This document shows, piece by piece, positions 33,224-43,523 of a stretch of 64,000 bases of DNA. Below the pieces are notes generated by a model, which was not told where the DNA came from, did not search any database, and worked only from the letters and a program-made list of their open reading frames with translations. A program made the position numbers and the translations under genes. This DNA is from Fibrobacter succinogenes (GTDB lineage Bacteria; Fibrobacterota; Fibrobacteria; Fibrobacterales; Fibrobacteraceae), in contig NZ_CACZDK010000022.1 in the NCBI RefSeq assembly GCF_902779965.1, positions 1-64,000 on the forward strand, given 5' to 3'. Position 1 is the stretch's first letter. The number at the start of each line of letters is the position of its first letter.

Positions 33224-35317
33224 CTAGTCTTTTACGCAACGAACACTCTGTCCATAATATTTTGCGCCTTGATACAGATAGAATTTGGTGTAGATGTTAT
33301 TCATGTTCGAATATTGCGCTTCATTCGCACTATATTCTTGGGAACTCCAATAATAAACATCAGAACCAATATTACTCCAGCTAGTATCAGAGACTCTTCT
33401 TCCAGTCGGGAGTGCCGTAAACCCATAGGCATCCACGCCGTTATTATTTTCCGTCCCGGCATAATCCCAACCGGTCAGCGCCTTGAGGCTATCACCGGAC
33501 ACGCCCGCATTCCCTAAGTAAACGCTCAACCAGCCCCATTCATCACGGTTCGGCAAGTGCCAACCGTCGGGACAAATTCCCTGTATGCGTTGTTCGCCAA
33601 TTTCGCACGTTTTGCCATATCCGCAATCTAAAGGAGCAACCGTATCAGAGGCAAGCGCAACCGAGTCAATCGCCGCCGCCCAAGTGTAATAGCGGCCGCT
33701 CACCTCACAATATTTTGCACTGTCGCGATAGCACCAGCTTTTACCCTTCAAGCTCGGAGTCTTGACGCTATCATCATAGTTCAAATTCTCTGCCATCCAG
33801 ACCTTCGAATAATCCCTTTCCTTCACTTCGATTTTTACCACTCTGTACACACGCTTGTCGCGCGGATCCACCATTGAATCGTACTTGATATTCGGATTAA
33901 AGCGAGCAGCCAAAGGCACATCCCAGCTCCATTCCTTCGTCACAACATAGCCCTTCACGCAGCGGACGGACATTCCATCATCCCTGTAGTAGTCAACTTC
34001 ATCCGCTTCGTCGTTTTGGTATTTCAAGAATATGTAGTACGAGCGATTTTTTCCGTACTCTGTAGAACTCCAGAAATACGCACCACCATCACCACCATAG
34101 AAACTTTCATTGGTACTCCTGCCACCAGCAGGCAACGCAGTAAACGAGTAATCATCCGTGCCGTTGCCGTCTTTTATCCAGCCGCTGGCTGACTTGAGTT
34201 TCTTGCCCGCTGTAGATTGTCCGCCGACCGTAGTGAACAATGTTTCAAATTCATCTATTGTCGGCAAGTGCCAGCCTTCAGGGCATGCTTTATTCGCAGC
34301 AGCCCATGAGTAAAGGCGACCGTACTTTGTACAATATTCAGCGGAATCATTATAGCAGTAACTAGAGTCTGTTTCAAAGTTCAGGTTTTCCGCCATCCAC
34401 ACCTGATTACCGATCTTGACCGTCTTGTATGTCTGACCGTCGCGGGCATCCGTCATTACATTCGAGTCATTAGTTGACGAATCGCCCACAAACTTTTCTA
34501 CGACCTTTTCAAAATCGGGAATTTCGTTTGCGAATCCCCAATTTTCCATATTCTTGCGAATTGAATCCATCACATCCGTCGCCACAGCATCTGCAATCCA
34601 GTCGGCAATCGCTGTTTTCGTATCGGAGTCGTCCCACTCGCCACTTTTAGCAAAGGAATCGCTGAACTTATCCAGACGTTCCGCAAGCGTTTTCACATCG
34701 ACATCGCCTTGCATCAACACACTTATAGCAAGGAGCGTCGCATCTGCATCGCTTGTTCCAAAAATATCCAAGCTTTCAAACTCCGTCGATTCGCCCGCCA
34801 TGCCAAACGCAGCAAGTACATCGTTTTCAGCCAATTCCTTCGCCTTGTCGAAAGCCTCGCCCTTTTCTGCGACATAGTACATCACGCGCTCGTATTCCAG
34901 GTTCGTAAGCAAGTTGACATTCACATACGTACGGTCCTTGAGATTCGTCAACGCACGGAGCGTCAATTTATCCGAGACCTTCTTCCCTGTCATTTCACTA
35001 CGGTATTCACCAGTGACTTCAACAACAGCACAAGTCGTCGACAAGTTCACATTATTAACAACAAATTCACCCATATTGTTTTTGACAGAACCCTCAAAAA
35101 TTTCATCCGTGAATTCCATCGTCTTGCAGTCAATTCCCCGTACCGTCACTTCAGAACCCTTAGCAAACGGACCCTTCTGCGCCACGCCAGCCACATTCAG
35201 GTCAGCAATGATGCCTGCATCATCCGAAGAACCGCCCGCGACTTTGTCATCGGAGCATGCCGAAAACATCGACACAATGGCAAACACCAACGCGAAAGTA
35301 AAAACATCCCTAAACAT
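33224..35317 (-). CDS. FISUMP lipoprotein with N-terminal QKGPF domain and two FISUMP domains
   Basis: The 697-residue protein (ATG 35317 after AAAAGAGCC; ATG 35338 is possible but its site is too close) has lipobox SMFSAC. An N-terminal domain shared by eight lipoproteins of this region (about 25-270) follows, with LNVAGVAQKGPFAKGSEVTVRGIDCKT and a VNVNLLTNLEYERV helix. Two FISUMP domains follow (about 290-455 and 460-697). The N-terminal domain joins a small beta domain with carboxypeptidase-regulatory-like turns to a helical part. The gene begins at the stop of the TIGR02147 gene, so the two are translationally coupled. Confidence 0.92.
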   Translation of the reverse strand: MFRDVFTFALVFAIVSMFSACSDDKVAGGSSDDAGIIADLNVAGVAQKGPFAKGSEVTVRGIDCKTMEFTDEIFEGSVKNNMGEFVVNNVNLSTTCAVVEVTGEYRSEMTGKKVSDKLTLRALTNLKDRTYVNVNLLTNLEYERVMYYVAEKGEAFDKAKELAENDVLAAFGMAGESTEFESLDIFGTSDADATLLAISVLMQGDVDVKTLAERLDKFSDSFAKSGEWDDSDTKTAIADWIADAVATDVMDSIRKNMENWGFANEIPDFEKVVEKFVGDSSTNDSNVMTDARDGQTYKTVKIGNQVWMAENLNFETDSSYCYNDSAEYCTKYGRLYSWAAANKACPEGWHLPTIDEFETLFTTVGGQSTAGKKLKSASGWIKDGNGTDDYSFTALPAGGRSTNESFYGGDGGAYFWSSTEYGKNRSYYIFLKYQNDEADEVDYYRDDGMSVRCVKGYVVTKEWSWDVPLAARFNPNIKYDSMVDPRDKRVYRVVKIEVKERDYSKVWMAENLNYDDSVKTPSLKGKSWCYRDSAKYCEVSGRYYTWAAAIDSVALASDTVAPLDCGYGKTCEIGEQRIQGICPDGWHLPNRDEWGWLSVYLGNAGVSGDSLKALTGWDYAGTENNNGVDAYGFTALPTGRRVSDTSWSNIGSDVYYWSSQEYSANEAQYSNMNNIYTKFYLYQGAKYYGQSVRCVKD

Positions 35318-35318
35318 T

Positions 35319-36191
35319 CTAGGCTCTTTTCTTTTCATTTCCCTCTTCCTTATTTTTTAAAGTCTTGTTTGCAACTTCCAGATTTTCGCTTATCGGAAAC
35401 AGTTGCAAGTTCAAACGGTACACACGCTGCGTTTCGTTACTTTCCGTAGCAATCGCAATAATGCGGCGGCGAAATTCCAAAAGTTCCTTCTTGATTCGTT
35501 CGTAAGAATCTTGCGTCAGTCCAACTACAACTCCCGACATAGAGCGTTCCGCAAGCGGCAAGTCCAATGCCTTCACGGCAAGCTCGCCCATTTGGCGCTG
35601 CAAATCTTTTGCAGCAATCGGCACCGCATCCACGGAGCCCATCGATATGGACTTATCCGTCTGCACATAATTTCCATTACGGTCTTTTTTCAGGAGGTTC
35701 GCATCTTCCAAAAAATCAAGCGTCTCAACGGCTTCCGCTGTAGAAATTTTCGGCTTGCACGCACGCGCCATTTCGGCAGGTCTTGCACCAGGCATATGCG
35801 GAGCGAGTTCACGGAGCAACGGATTTTTCCAGGACTTGTAGTAGTCAAATTCTTCGCCACCGAGCACACGAACCTTATGAGCCCTCGCCAACGCACAGCG
35901 TTTTTCGAACGCTACCATTTTCGCCTCGTCCCCTTTGGCATGGGCGTACGTTACCATCAAAACAAAATATGTCTTTTCAAATCCGGCAAGTCCCATGGCG
36001 TTCGCAACTGAACTTGCGGCACTGATGCTCAGATTCTTTTTTCCTTCAGCAACATACTTCAGAAAAATTGCCGATGCAAAACCGGCATTCTGAGCAAACT
36101 CACGCCAAGTAAAAGCGGATTCGCGTTTGCGTTCATCATAGTAATCCTGAATGAACTTGCGATAATCTGTATATTCAACAATCGCCTTCAT
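35319..36191 (-). CDS. TIGR02147/DUF4423 family regulator A
   Basis: The 290-residue protein begins EYTDYRKFIQDYYDERKR, followed by a helix-turn-helix (about 26-50, FTWREFAQNAGF then ASAIFLKYV). The central helical region and C-terminal DUF4423 region (about 170-270, SMGSVDAVPIAAKDLQRQMGELAVKALDLP) are typical of the family. TIGR02147 proteins are paralogous in Fibrobacter and Bdellovibrio and are thought to regulate transcription. The start is 7 nt from a TATATT, with no ribosome site. Its stop overlaps the following lipoprotein frame. Confidence 0.93.
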   Translation of the reverse strand: MKAIVEYTDYRKFIQDYYDERKRESAFTWREFAQNAGFASAIFLKYVAEGKKNLSISAASSVANAMGLAGFEKTYFVLMVTYAHAKGDEAKMVAFEKRCALARAHKVRVLGGEEFDYYKSWKNPLLRELAPHMPGARPAEMARACKPKISTAEAVETLDFLEDANLLKKDRNGNYVQTDKSISMGSVDAVPIAAKDLQRQMGELAVKALDLPLAERSMSGVVVGLTQDSYERIKKELLEFRRRIIAIATESNETQRVYRLNLQLFPISENLEVANKTLKNKEEGNEKKRA

Positions 36192-36322
36192 GATTACAAA
36201 TATAGCTTTTCAATATTATTAGAATACAAAAATTGCCGTTTTCAGCATAATTTTTACGTTTTTAGCCATTTTTAAACTAATTTCACAAAATTCTAGAACA
36301 CAAGATGTGTCCCTGGGACACA
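36192..36322 (-). promoter_or_regulatory. promoter/operator of module A
   Basis: Reading toward the gene on the minus strand there is a perfect palindrome TGTGTCC-CAG-GGACACA (36306-36322). The half-site GTGTTC (36296-36301), a 68-nt A/T-tract core, a proximal half-site GTATTC (36222-36227) and TATATT (36199-36204) follow, the last ending 7 nt before the ATG. The layout matches modules B and C, but the hexamer words differ. Confidence 0.7.
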
Positions 36323-36348
36323 AAAAAAGACCCGCAACCAAGTGCGGG
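36322..36348 (-). terminator. terminator of regulator module B
   Basis: CCCGC (36332-36336) pairs with GCGGG (36343-36347), with seven A on the left giving a T run on the minus strand. It lies about 50 nt after the long GLUG gene and abuts the module A operator. Confidence 0.75.
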
Positions 36349-36398
36349 CCTATGATATCGTCAATCAAATAAAACTTTTAAAATCTATTCTGCTATCA

Positions 36399-39300
36399 TC
36401 ATTTGAGCAGCACAGTTTTTTCGACAGCCTTGCCGCCAACCTGCAAAAATCCGATGTAACGCCCGCGAGCAATTTCCGCAGCATCGAGCGTTTCGAAGTA
36501 GCCACCCGCAGCACGACGGCCAAGGTCGAACGCCCGCACAACACGTCCCTGCATATCGACGAGCGAGAACTTTACATTACCCGATTTCGGCAATTCGTAG
36601 CGAAGCGACACAAGATTTCCATTGAAAGCAACATTAAAACGACCGCGAGATTTCTGTGCAATCAATTTTACGGAGCCATTCAAAGTAAGCTTTGTCTGCG
36701 CAGCATCACTCCAAAGAGTATCGCCCGCAAATACAATCCCCACGCGATAATCAATATTGAAGTTCCCTGAAGCGACAGCCCCTGCCTTTTCCAGCGAATC
36801 AAGGCGTTTTTCGCTCGTTGAGTCGAACTTGACAACCAAAGTATAAGATGGATCGAAGACAATCGCATTTTTCTGCAAATCAGCACGAACCGCACTAACC
36901 TTAAACTTATCTGCATCGTACTTCAAGTCAACTTTACCTGCATAAAACACGTTTGGCAAACCGCGCAACATCGGATAAGTAATTCCTTCCTTAATATCCC
37001 AAATTGATTCAAAGTCAAACCCAGTAAAATTATTTTTCGTTCTTATTCCGATAGAATCAAGAGCTTGGCCATAATATTTTTCATCTTCGATATAACAAAA
37101 TTTTGAAGATGTTTCGAAAAATACGTTTTCAAACGTTTTTGAATCATTCAGGGCGTGATAATTAAATTGACAGGAGTTGCTAGCAATAAAGCTATTCTTG
37201 ATACCATCCTTCTCATTTTCAGGTCTATTGGTATAAACAAAATATTGCACCCCTATAGCATAGCAATTTTCAATGGATTTATTGTTTTGATTGACAAAAA
37301 CATCGTTTTCATGTCCAATGATATAAGCTCTATCAATAGTCCCATAGTTTTCGTAAACCAAAGCTTCTGTTGAATCAATCATAGCGAACGATTTTATAAT
37401 AGTCCCCTTGTTGGTATCCACTAAGCCGCTTCTTCTCCCTCCATGGAAAATAAAGGCTCCCGTAGTATGGCAGTTTTCTATAACGCCGTTATTTTTGTAA
37501 ACAAGGGCTGCACCACTTATGGAACCTTTAGCAACAGTAGTCGAACTGTTCACGATAGTTCCATTATTCTCGAAAACAAGACCCGCTCTTTCTATAGGGC
37601 CTTTTACATGGACCGCATTAACAAGGCCATAATTTTTTTGAGCAAGTATCCCAGATACGCGAGAACTGTCCGTAAGCACAATGCTCAAGCTGTCAACTTT
37701 CGCTTCTTCGCCAATCGTTCTGAACAGTCCCACATTACCCATATGCAAATTCTTTATCGAATAGCCATTTCCATGGAACACGCCCGTAAAAGTCGATTCC
37801 CCATCACGATCGTACAAAGCTCCAAACAGCTTATAACAATTATCTCGATAAACACCAATAGTCGCAAATCCATGCCACACAGAGCACCGAGAAGACCCAT
37901 CTGCATAATGTATATAATACTCTTCATTTAGCGATGCAGACGCATCAATGTCATTTGCAAGGCTATAGATTGCAGACATTTTATATTTTCCATAACCAAT
38001 AACCTTTAAATCATCGTATGTTTTAACAAGGAATGGATCCTTTTCTGTACCAGAGCCTTTCATTTCATATTTTAATTCACGCTCACCATCTCGTACAGGA
38101 CGGACATCTGTACCAGCCCAAATAAGTCGTGGATAATAATCTGCATCTTTTTTTGTCCATACATTTTCAAAATCCCAGTCCTTATACGAGGAAACATCCA
38201 GCATTTCTGCGGTAGTCAAAGCTTTACCAACAGAACTTTGATTATACTGCCAAACTTCCTTATCGTAATAAACAGAAGTAAAAGTGGAGCCCGAACTAGA
38301 ACCAACTAGATTTCCCGTTTTAGAATTCCCCTGTACATGACTAATAGCATAAAGGTTTTTATATGTAGATGCAGAATCTATTCCAGAAAAACCTCCAACA
38401 TAAGATTCGCCTGTCACCGTTGCCATAGCAATATCATTCATATATGAAGCTTTTTGAGATTCTCCAGCAACTGCCCCTACATATTTTTCGCCTATAGCAT
38501 TTCCATCCGCAATAACTAGACTTGCGGAGCCACCCTTTTTGGAACCAAAAAGCATCCCAACATAACTATTTCCTTGAATCGTAGAATTAAAAATCCACAC
38601 ACGTTCAATCGAGGCTCCCTTGTCAACGCCAGCCAAACCGCCCGCATAGTTTTTGCCCTTGATAACCAAAGAATCCAACATCAAGCCCGTTACCTTGGCC
38701 GTCGGCGAAAGCGAACGGAAAAGGCCCACAGAATCTTCATCTGGACGATTGATATATAAGCCTGTAATCATTTTATTATCGCCTATAAAGACACCACTAA
38801 ATTCAGGAATCGGTTCAAAGCCCTTGCATTCCGTTCCATCACTGTTGCAGTCTTCTCTCTCATTTTCCCATACATAAATATTATCTGTAAGTTTGTAATA
38901 AAGGTCTGTTTTGTACTCATACTTGCCAATATACTTGAGGTCATTGTAACGAGAAATAAGATACGGACTTTCTTCTGTACCTTCACCAAGCAAGACATTT
39001 ACAGAACCATCATCAACAAACTTTCCGGGAAGCACCGCATCCGTCCCCTTGAAATAAGGATACGACTTGCCTTCCTGAATTGTCCATACGCCATTAAAAT
39101 CAAAATTCTCGAACGAGGCCTGATGCAACATCTGCTCACTTGAAAGCACAGTTCCTTCAGTCACATTCCAATTATAGGCATGAACTATCTGCGTCAGGCC
39201 GCCATCATAATACAGATTTTCAAATATGCCATCGTGATTGTTGATATGATCCCCTATAACTCCATTTAGATTGTCTTTAGGACCTTTTAAGATACTTGCG

Positions 39301-41630
39301 GAATAAACGTTGTACACAGTATCACCTATCAGCAATCTAGCATTAGCTCCACCGATAGCGCCACCAACATCTTCATGGCCTTTGACTACACTCACAGCAT
39401 ACCCATCTTTAAGATAAGAGGCAAAACAGCCGATAAGGCCTCCAACATTCCTCGCCCCCTTGACAGAGCCCGTGCTACCCACCTTGAGAATGCTGTCTTT
39501 ATATGCGGCACCAATAAGACCACCCACCTGATCATCCCCTTTAACATTGCCATCATACGAAACAACATTACTTATAAAAGATTTCTCTATTTGACCGCCA
39601 AGTACACCTGCATATTCCCCACCACTAACTTTTGAATTTTTGAAGACAAGATTTTTTATTGATGATTGACTTGCAAATCCGAAAAGCCCTGCATAAAATT
39701 GGTTTTGCGTATCGACAGTCAAACCTTCAATAACATGATTATTCCCTTCAAAGGTTCCCGTAAACGGTTTACGTTCTTCTCCTATAGGGGTAAAGTTTGA
39801 GGAAGAAGCATCGATATCTTCGACAAGTTCATAATTTGCAAACAACGGATGACTCATGAAATTGCCTATTTTTTTAAGATCATCAAAAGTTGCAATTTCA
39901 ATATGGTTCGGCACCGCCATATAACTGATCGTTCCCCAAACTGTATCGGACTCATTGGCGTAACCGATTCTATAACTGTAATAAATGGAATCCTTCGCTT
40001 CGTTCAAACGAACAAGTTCCAGCCACTTACCAAACAGTTCGTAACCGACATCTTTTTCAGCGGCAACTATAGGTTTCTCTTGCCATTTCGCCGCTTTTGT
40101 GGGGACAGCGACAGCAATAATATTTGCGGTAGCCTTTGCATTTTTACCCAAGTTCGCCAAATAAGGATAAGACTCGCCTTCATCAATATTCCAAATGCCT
40201 AAAGTATCTCTTGTACCAAGCTCATAGAAATCGCACGTTTCATAAATATCAAATACAGTTCCTTCGTATTCTATTTTAAAATTGCATTTTGACATGTTTT
40301 CCCAGCCGACAAAACTGGACAAATGCTTCATGGCAGAATCCGAAAGCCCAATACCGACCTTGCTCGTATCAATTCCAGCCAAATCAACATTCCAATAGCA
40401 ACTATTTACAGAATCACCCTCGCTAAAACCGCTGACATACAAATACGCAGTATCCCTATCATCGGGCAATTCAATCTTCCCGACAGAATAGCTCCCATAA
40501 ATCGATCCCCAGTTACCGCCAGCAAAACCACCAATTTCCATATACTTGTTTCTCAACACCTTTACAGAGCCCGTAGCATACGAATATTCAATTTGTCCAC
40601 CGCGAGAATTTTTACCGACCAAGCCACCAACAGTTTCATACCCCGTAACATTTCCCGTCGCGTAAGCTTCGGATATTTTAGCCTTATTCAATCCAACAAG
40701 CCCACCAATACATTCCGAAAAGTATCCCTGATTAAAGGACATGATATCAACAGAGGCATAGCTCAGCTCAACAAAGCCATCTTCATTCAACCCGACAAGG
40801 CCACCAATGTTCGACGCAGCCTTTTCAACCTCAGGAACAATAATCCCCATAGCATAGCTTTTAGTAATTGACGGGTAAACACGAGAATTACTTTCACCAA
40901 CAAGACCACCTACATTCTTAGATTCATTATTAATCCCTACAAATATTTCAACATCGGCAAAACTTTCTTGAACATGACCTTCAAGGGTACCGATTAAACC
41001 ACCCACATTTCTTCGACCTTGAACAACCCCTTCAAACGATGAGTTGCTAACAAATGATTTATTCGTTTCCAATTGACCAACAAGACCACCGACATAGCGC
41101 AAGCCTTCTACATGGCCATCCTTCACATGGACATTTGTAATTTGCCCCTTAGATAAGCCTACAACACCGCCAACATAATCCGAATGAGGAGCGTAATCCG
41201 TATCATATCCACCATACACTCTCAAATGTTCGAATTTTAGATTGGATAAAGAACCTTCCAATTGTGCAATAAAACCTACATAGTGAAGGCACGGTAGCCA
41301 TATACGGAGATTCTTGATAACGTGATCCTGCCCGTCGATGCTCCCGGAAAATGGGATAATAACTGTCGAGTTTTGAACTTGACCAATGGCAATAAAACTA
41401 TTGCACACATGACCGTTACAGTATTCATGCTCCGATGCCGATGCATCAATATCTTTTGTCACGATGTAATTTGACGAATAAAGATAGGCGTTCTTGCCAA
41501 TAGATTTCAAATCTTCATAATCTTCAATTTGGAACGGCTTTGCTGTGGAGCCGTCACCTTTCATAATGCCGTTCGCGGCAAATGCCTGAACAGCAAATAA
41601 AGCTACTGCAGTTGCAAAAATCAACCTCAT
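36399..41630 (-). CDS. giant GLUG-repeat secreted protein (1743 aa)
   Basis: ATG at 41630 gives a signal peptide (RLIFATAVALFAVQAFA). The protein is built of four large blocks. Each begins with a GDGSTAKPFQIEDYEDLKSIG-like segment and contains GLUG motifs of the form VGGLVG-x4-G-x-I-x3-Y-A-x-G. The C-terminal 85 residues (KFSLVDMQGRVVRAFDLGRR..GRYIGFLQVGGKAVEKTVL) form a Por/T9SS-like sorting module. GLUG proteins form beta helices and are found in secreted adhesins and peptidases. It is the last gene of module B. Confidence 0.92.
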   Translation of the reverse strand: MRLIFATAVALFAVQAFAANGIMKGDGSTAKPFQIEDYEDLKSIGKNAYLYSSNYIVTKDIDASASEHEYCNGHVCNSFIAIGQVQNSTVIIPFSGSIDGQDHVIKNLRIWLPCLHYVGFIAQLEGSLSNLKFEHLRVYGGYDTDYAPHSDYVGGVVGLSKGQITNVHVKDGHVEGLRYVGGLVGQLETNKSFVSNSSFEGVVQGRRNVGGLIGTLEGHVQESFADVEIFVGINNESKNVGGLVGESNSRVYPSITKSYAMGIIVPEVEKAASNIGGLVGLNEDGFVELSYASVDIMSFNQGYFSECIGGLVGLNKAKISEAYATGNVTGYETVGGLVGKNSRGGQIEYSYATGSVKVLRNKYMEIGGFAGGNWGSIYGSYSVGKIELPDDRDTAYLYVSGFSEGDSVNSCYWNVDLAGIDTSKVGIGLSDSAMKHLSSFVGWENMSKCNFKIEYEGTVFDIYETCDFYELGTRDTLGIWNIDEGESYPYLANLGKNAKATANIIAVAVPTKAAKWQEKPIVAAEKDVGYELFGKWLELVRLNEAKDSIYYSYRIGYANESDTVWGTISYMAVPNHIEIATFDDLKKIGNFMSHPLFANYELVEDIDASSSNFTPIGEERKPFTGTFEGNNHVIEGLTVDTQNQFYAGLFGFASQSSIKNLVFKNSKVSGGEYAGVLGGQIEKSFISNVVSYDGNVKGDDQVGGLIGAAYKDSILKVGSTGSVKGARNVGGLIGCFASYLKDGYAVSVVKGHEDVGGAIGGANARLLIGDTVYNVYSASILKGPKDNLNGVIGDHINNHDGIFENLYYDGGLTQIVHAYNWNVTEGTVLSSEQMLHQASFENFDFNGVWTIQEGKSYPYFKGTDAVLPGKFVDDGSVNVLLGEGTEESPYLISRYNDLKYIGKYEYKTDLYYKLTDNIYVWENEREDCNSDGTECKGFEPIPEFSGVFIGDNKMITGLYINRPDEDSVGLFRSLSPTAKVTGLMLDSLVIKGKNYAGGLAGVDKGASIERVWIFNSTIQGNSYVGMLFGSKKGGSASLVIADGNAIGEKYVGAVAGESQKASYMNDIAMATVTGESYVGGFSGIDSASTYKNLYAISHVQGNSKTGNLVGSSSGSTFTSVYYDKEVWQYNQSSVGKALTTAEMLDVSSYKDWDFENVWTKKDADYYPRLIWAGTDVRPVRDGERELKYEMKGSGTEKDPFLVKTYDDLKVIGYGKYKMSAIYSLANDIDASASLNEEYYIHYADGSSRCSVWHGFATIGVYRDNCYKLFGALYDRDGESTFTGVFHGNGYSIKNLHMGNVGLFRTIGEEAKVDSLSIVLTDSSRVSGILAQKNYGLVNAVHVKGPIERAGLVFENNGTIVNSSTTVAKGSISGAALVYKNNGVIENCHTTGAFIFHGGRRSGLVDTNKGTIIKSFAMIDSTEALVYENYGTIDRAYIIGHENDVFVNQNNKSIENCYAIGVQYFVYTNRPENEKDGIKNSFIASNSCQFNYHALNDSKTFENVFFETSSKFCYIEDEKYYGQALDSIGIRTKNNFTGFDFESIWDIKEGITYPMLRGLPNVFYAGKVDLKYDADKFKVSAVRADLQKNAIVFDPSYTLVVKFDSTSEKRLDSLEKAGAVASGNFNIDYRVGIVFAGDTLWSDAAQTKLTLNGSVKLIAQKSRGRFNVAFNGNLVSLRYELPKSGNVKFSLVDMQGRVVRAFDLGRRAAGGYFETLDAAEIARGRYIGFLQVGGKAVEKTVLLK

Positions 41631-41678
41631 ATTTTCACCATTCCTTCTCATTTTATCTTATTTAAAATATAAAAACCT

Positions 41679-43505
41679 TTAATGTTTATTTAGCACTGTT
41701 TTTTCGACAACCTTACCGCCAACCTGCAACACGCCGACATAACGCCCGCGAGCAATTTTCGCAGCATCGAGCGTTTCGAAGTAGCCACCCGCAGCACGAC
41801 GGCCAAGGTCGAACGCCCGCACAACACGCCCCTGCATATCGACGAGCGAGAACTTTACCGCACTTGCAGTTTGAATTTCAAAGCGGAGGGAAACAAGCCC
41901 ACCATCGAACTTTGCGCCAAAGGAATGCGATTTCGTATTCAACTTGTTTTTTATTTTCGTTGTATACTCTTCATTAATTTCGGCATAATATATAGGTTTC
42001 AAATCCCTATTAATGTAGGGATAGGACAAGCCTTCATCAATCATCCAAACTTTAATAAACTTATCGGTTTGGCACATACAGTCTTCTTCTGGCACAAGCA
42101 CATTACGCCATTCGCATTTTTTATTTACGCAAGGTTCAAATACAACATCTCTAACGGAATCCCAACCTACAAAAGAAGACCATGTTTTCATTTCTTTTGT
42201 CGTCAGTCCCTCACCCCAAGCACTGGAATCAACCTTAGAGACTTCAACATCCCAATAAGACGGTATATTACGGCCGGGTCCAAGCCAAAGAGAATCAACG
42301 TCTTCATTATATCCAGCAACACCTCCGATATTCTCAATGCCTTCGACAGCATTAGCAGCATAGCAGGCATAAATAACGCTATGATTTCGGCCAACAAGAC
42401 CACCAACATTTTTTGTTCCCTTCACCTCACCAATAGCATAAGAGACTTCAACATAACCTAGATCGGTATATCCAATAAGGCCGCCAACCTCACTCGTTCC
42501 TTCAATAGTTCCTGTAGCATAAGAACCATACACATTTCCGAATTTAGAAGATCCGACAAGCCCTCCTATTTCATAACTAGACTTTTTATTTTCTTTTGTT
42601 GTTGAGTCATCTAAAATATTCATTGTTGAATAGCACAACACAATAGCACCAGAACTTAAAAGACCCGCAATTCCGCCCACCTGATTCACTTCTTTCGCAA
42701 CATCATAAGACAGTGTAATCGTCCCATCAGAATGACTATTCATTATAAAATCATCATAGCTTTTACCGACTATGCCACCCACTTTCTGAGATTTTGCAAC
42801 AATGTCCGCATCGACATACGCACTGTCATAAAAGACAGAATAAGATTCACCAGCAATGCCGCCAGTCGTTTTAGCACCTTCTACACGTCCGTGAAAAGAC
42901 ACATTTTTTATGAGGATTTTTTCCCATGATATATCTGTTGGCAAAATATCACTTTCAATATAACCTACAATTCCCCCGACATTTCCAACCCCCTGAACGT
43001 TTCCATTAAACACATGGATATTATGGATTTCACCTCCATAAGAATTTGCCACAACACCAGCAACATAAAAAGCACTATTCGCAATCACGCTCAAATAATC
43101 AAATTTCAGATTGCGAATGGAACCCGACAAAGAACAAATGAATGCGACAGAACTATGATCTGCACTCTTAATGTACAAGTTGTTAATTGAATGGTCCTGC
43201 CCATCAATAGTACCATAGAAAATAGTACTATCCACAACATCCTTCACTTTGCCGATAGGTATAAAACCTCGACAAATATCGCCACTGCAATTTCCATTCT
43301 TCGAAGCAGAAGCATCAATATCCTTCGTCAAGATGTAATTGGACGAATAAAGATAATCGCCCTTACCTATCGCCTTGAGGTCTTCGTAATCCTCAATCTG
43401 GAAAGGATTTTCAGCAGAGCCATCGCCCTTCATGGAACCATTTGCGGCAAACGCAGGAATTACAAACAAAATCAATAAAGTTTGAGCAATATTTTTGAAT
43501 TTCAT
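41679..43505 (-). CDS. GLUG-repeat secreted protein (608 aa)
   Basis: ATG at 43505 follows GATGAGGTATGAT and gives a signal peptide ending VIPAFA. The mature start NGSMKGDGSAENPFQIEDYEDLKAIG is nearly the same as in the giant paralogue. One block of GLUG motifs follows (VGGIVG, VGGLIGYTDLGYVEVSYA, NVGGLVGRN), ending in the same sorting module (VRAFDLGRRAAGGYFETLDA). The DNA of the C-terminal module is almost identical to that of the downstream gene, which suggests gene conversion. Confidence 0.92.
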   Translation of the reverse strand: MKFKNIAQTLLILFVIPAFAANGSMKGDGSAENPFQIEDYEDLKAIGKGDYLYSSNYILTKDIDASASKNGNCSGDICRGFIPIGKVKDVVDSTIFYGTIDGQDHSINNLYIKSADHSSVAFICSLSGSIRNLKFDYLSVIANSAFYVAGVVANSYGGEIHNIHVFNGNVQGVGNVGGIVGYIESDILPTDISWEKILIKNVSFHGRVEGAKTTGGIAGESYSVFYDSAYVDADIVAKSQKVGGIVGKSYDDFIMNSHSDGTITLSYDVAKEVNQVGGIAGLLSSGAIVLCYSTMNILDDSTTKENKKSSYEIGGLVGSSKFGNVYGSYATGTIEGTSEVGGLIGYTDLGYVEVSYAIGEVKGTKNVGGLVGRNHSVIYACYAANAVEGIENIGGVAGYNEDVDSLWLGPGRNIPSYWDVEVSKVDSSAWGEGLTTKEMKTWSSFVGWDSVRDVVFEPCVNKKCEWRNVLVPEEDCMCQTDKFIKVWMIDEGLSYPYINRDLKPIYYAEINEEYTTKIKNKLNTKSHSFGAKFDGGLVSLRFEIQTASAVKFSLVDMQGRVVRAFDLGRRAAGGYFETLDAAKIARGRYVGVLQVGGKVVEKTVLNKH

Positions 43506-43523
43506 ATCATACCTCATCCATCT

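Noticed and set aside
36399-43505. Long plus-strand open frames antisense to the GLUG genes
   Set aside because: They lack ribosome sites, are interrupted, and are mirror frames of well-supported minus-strand proteins.
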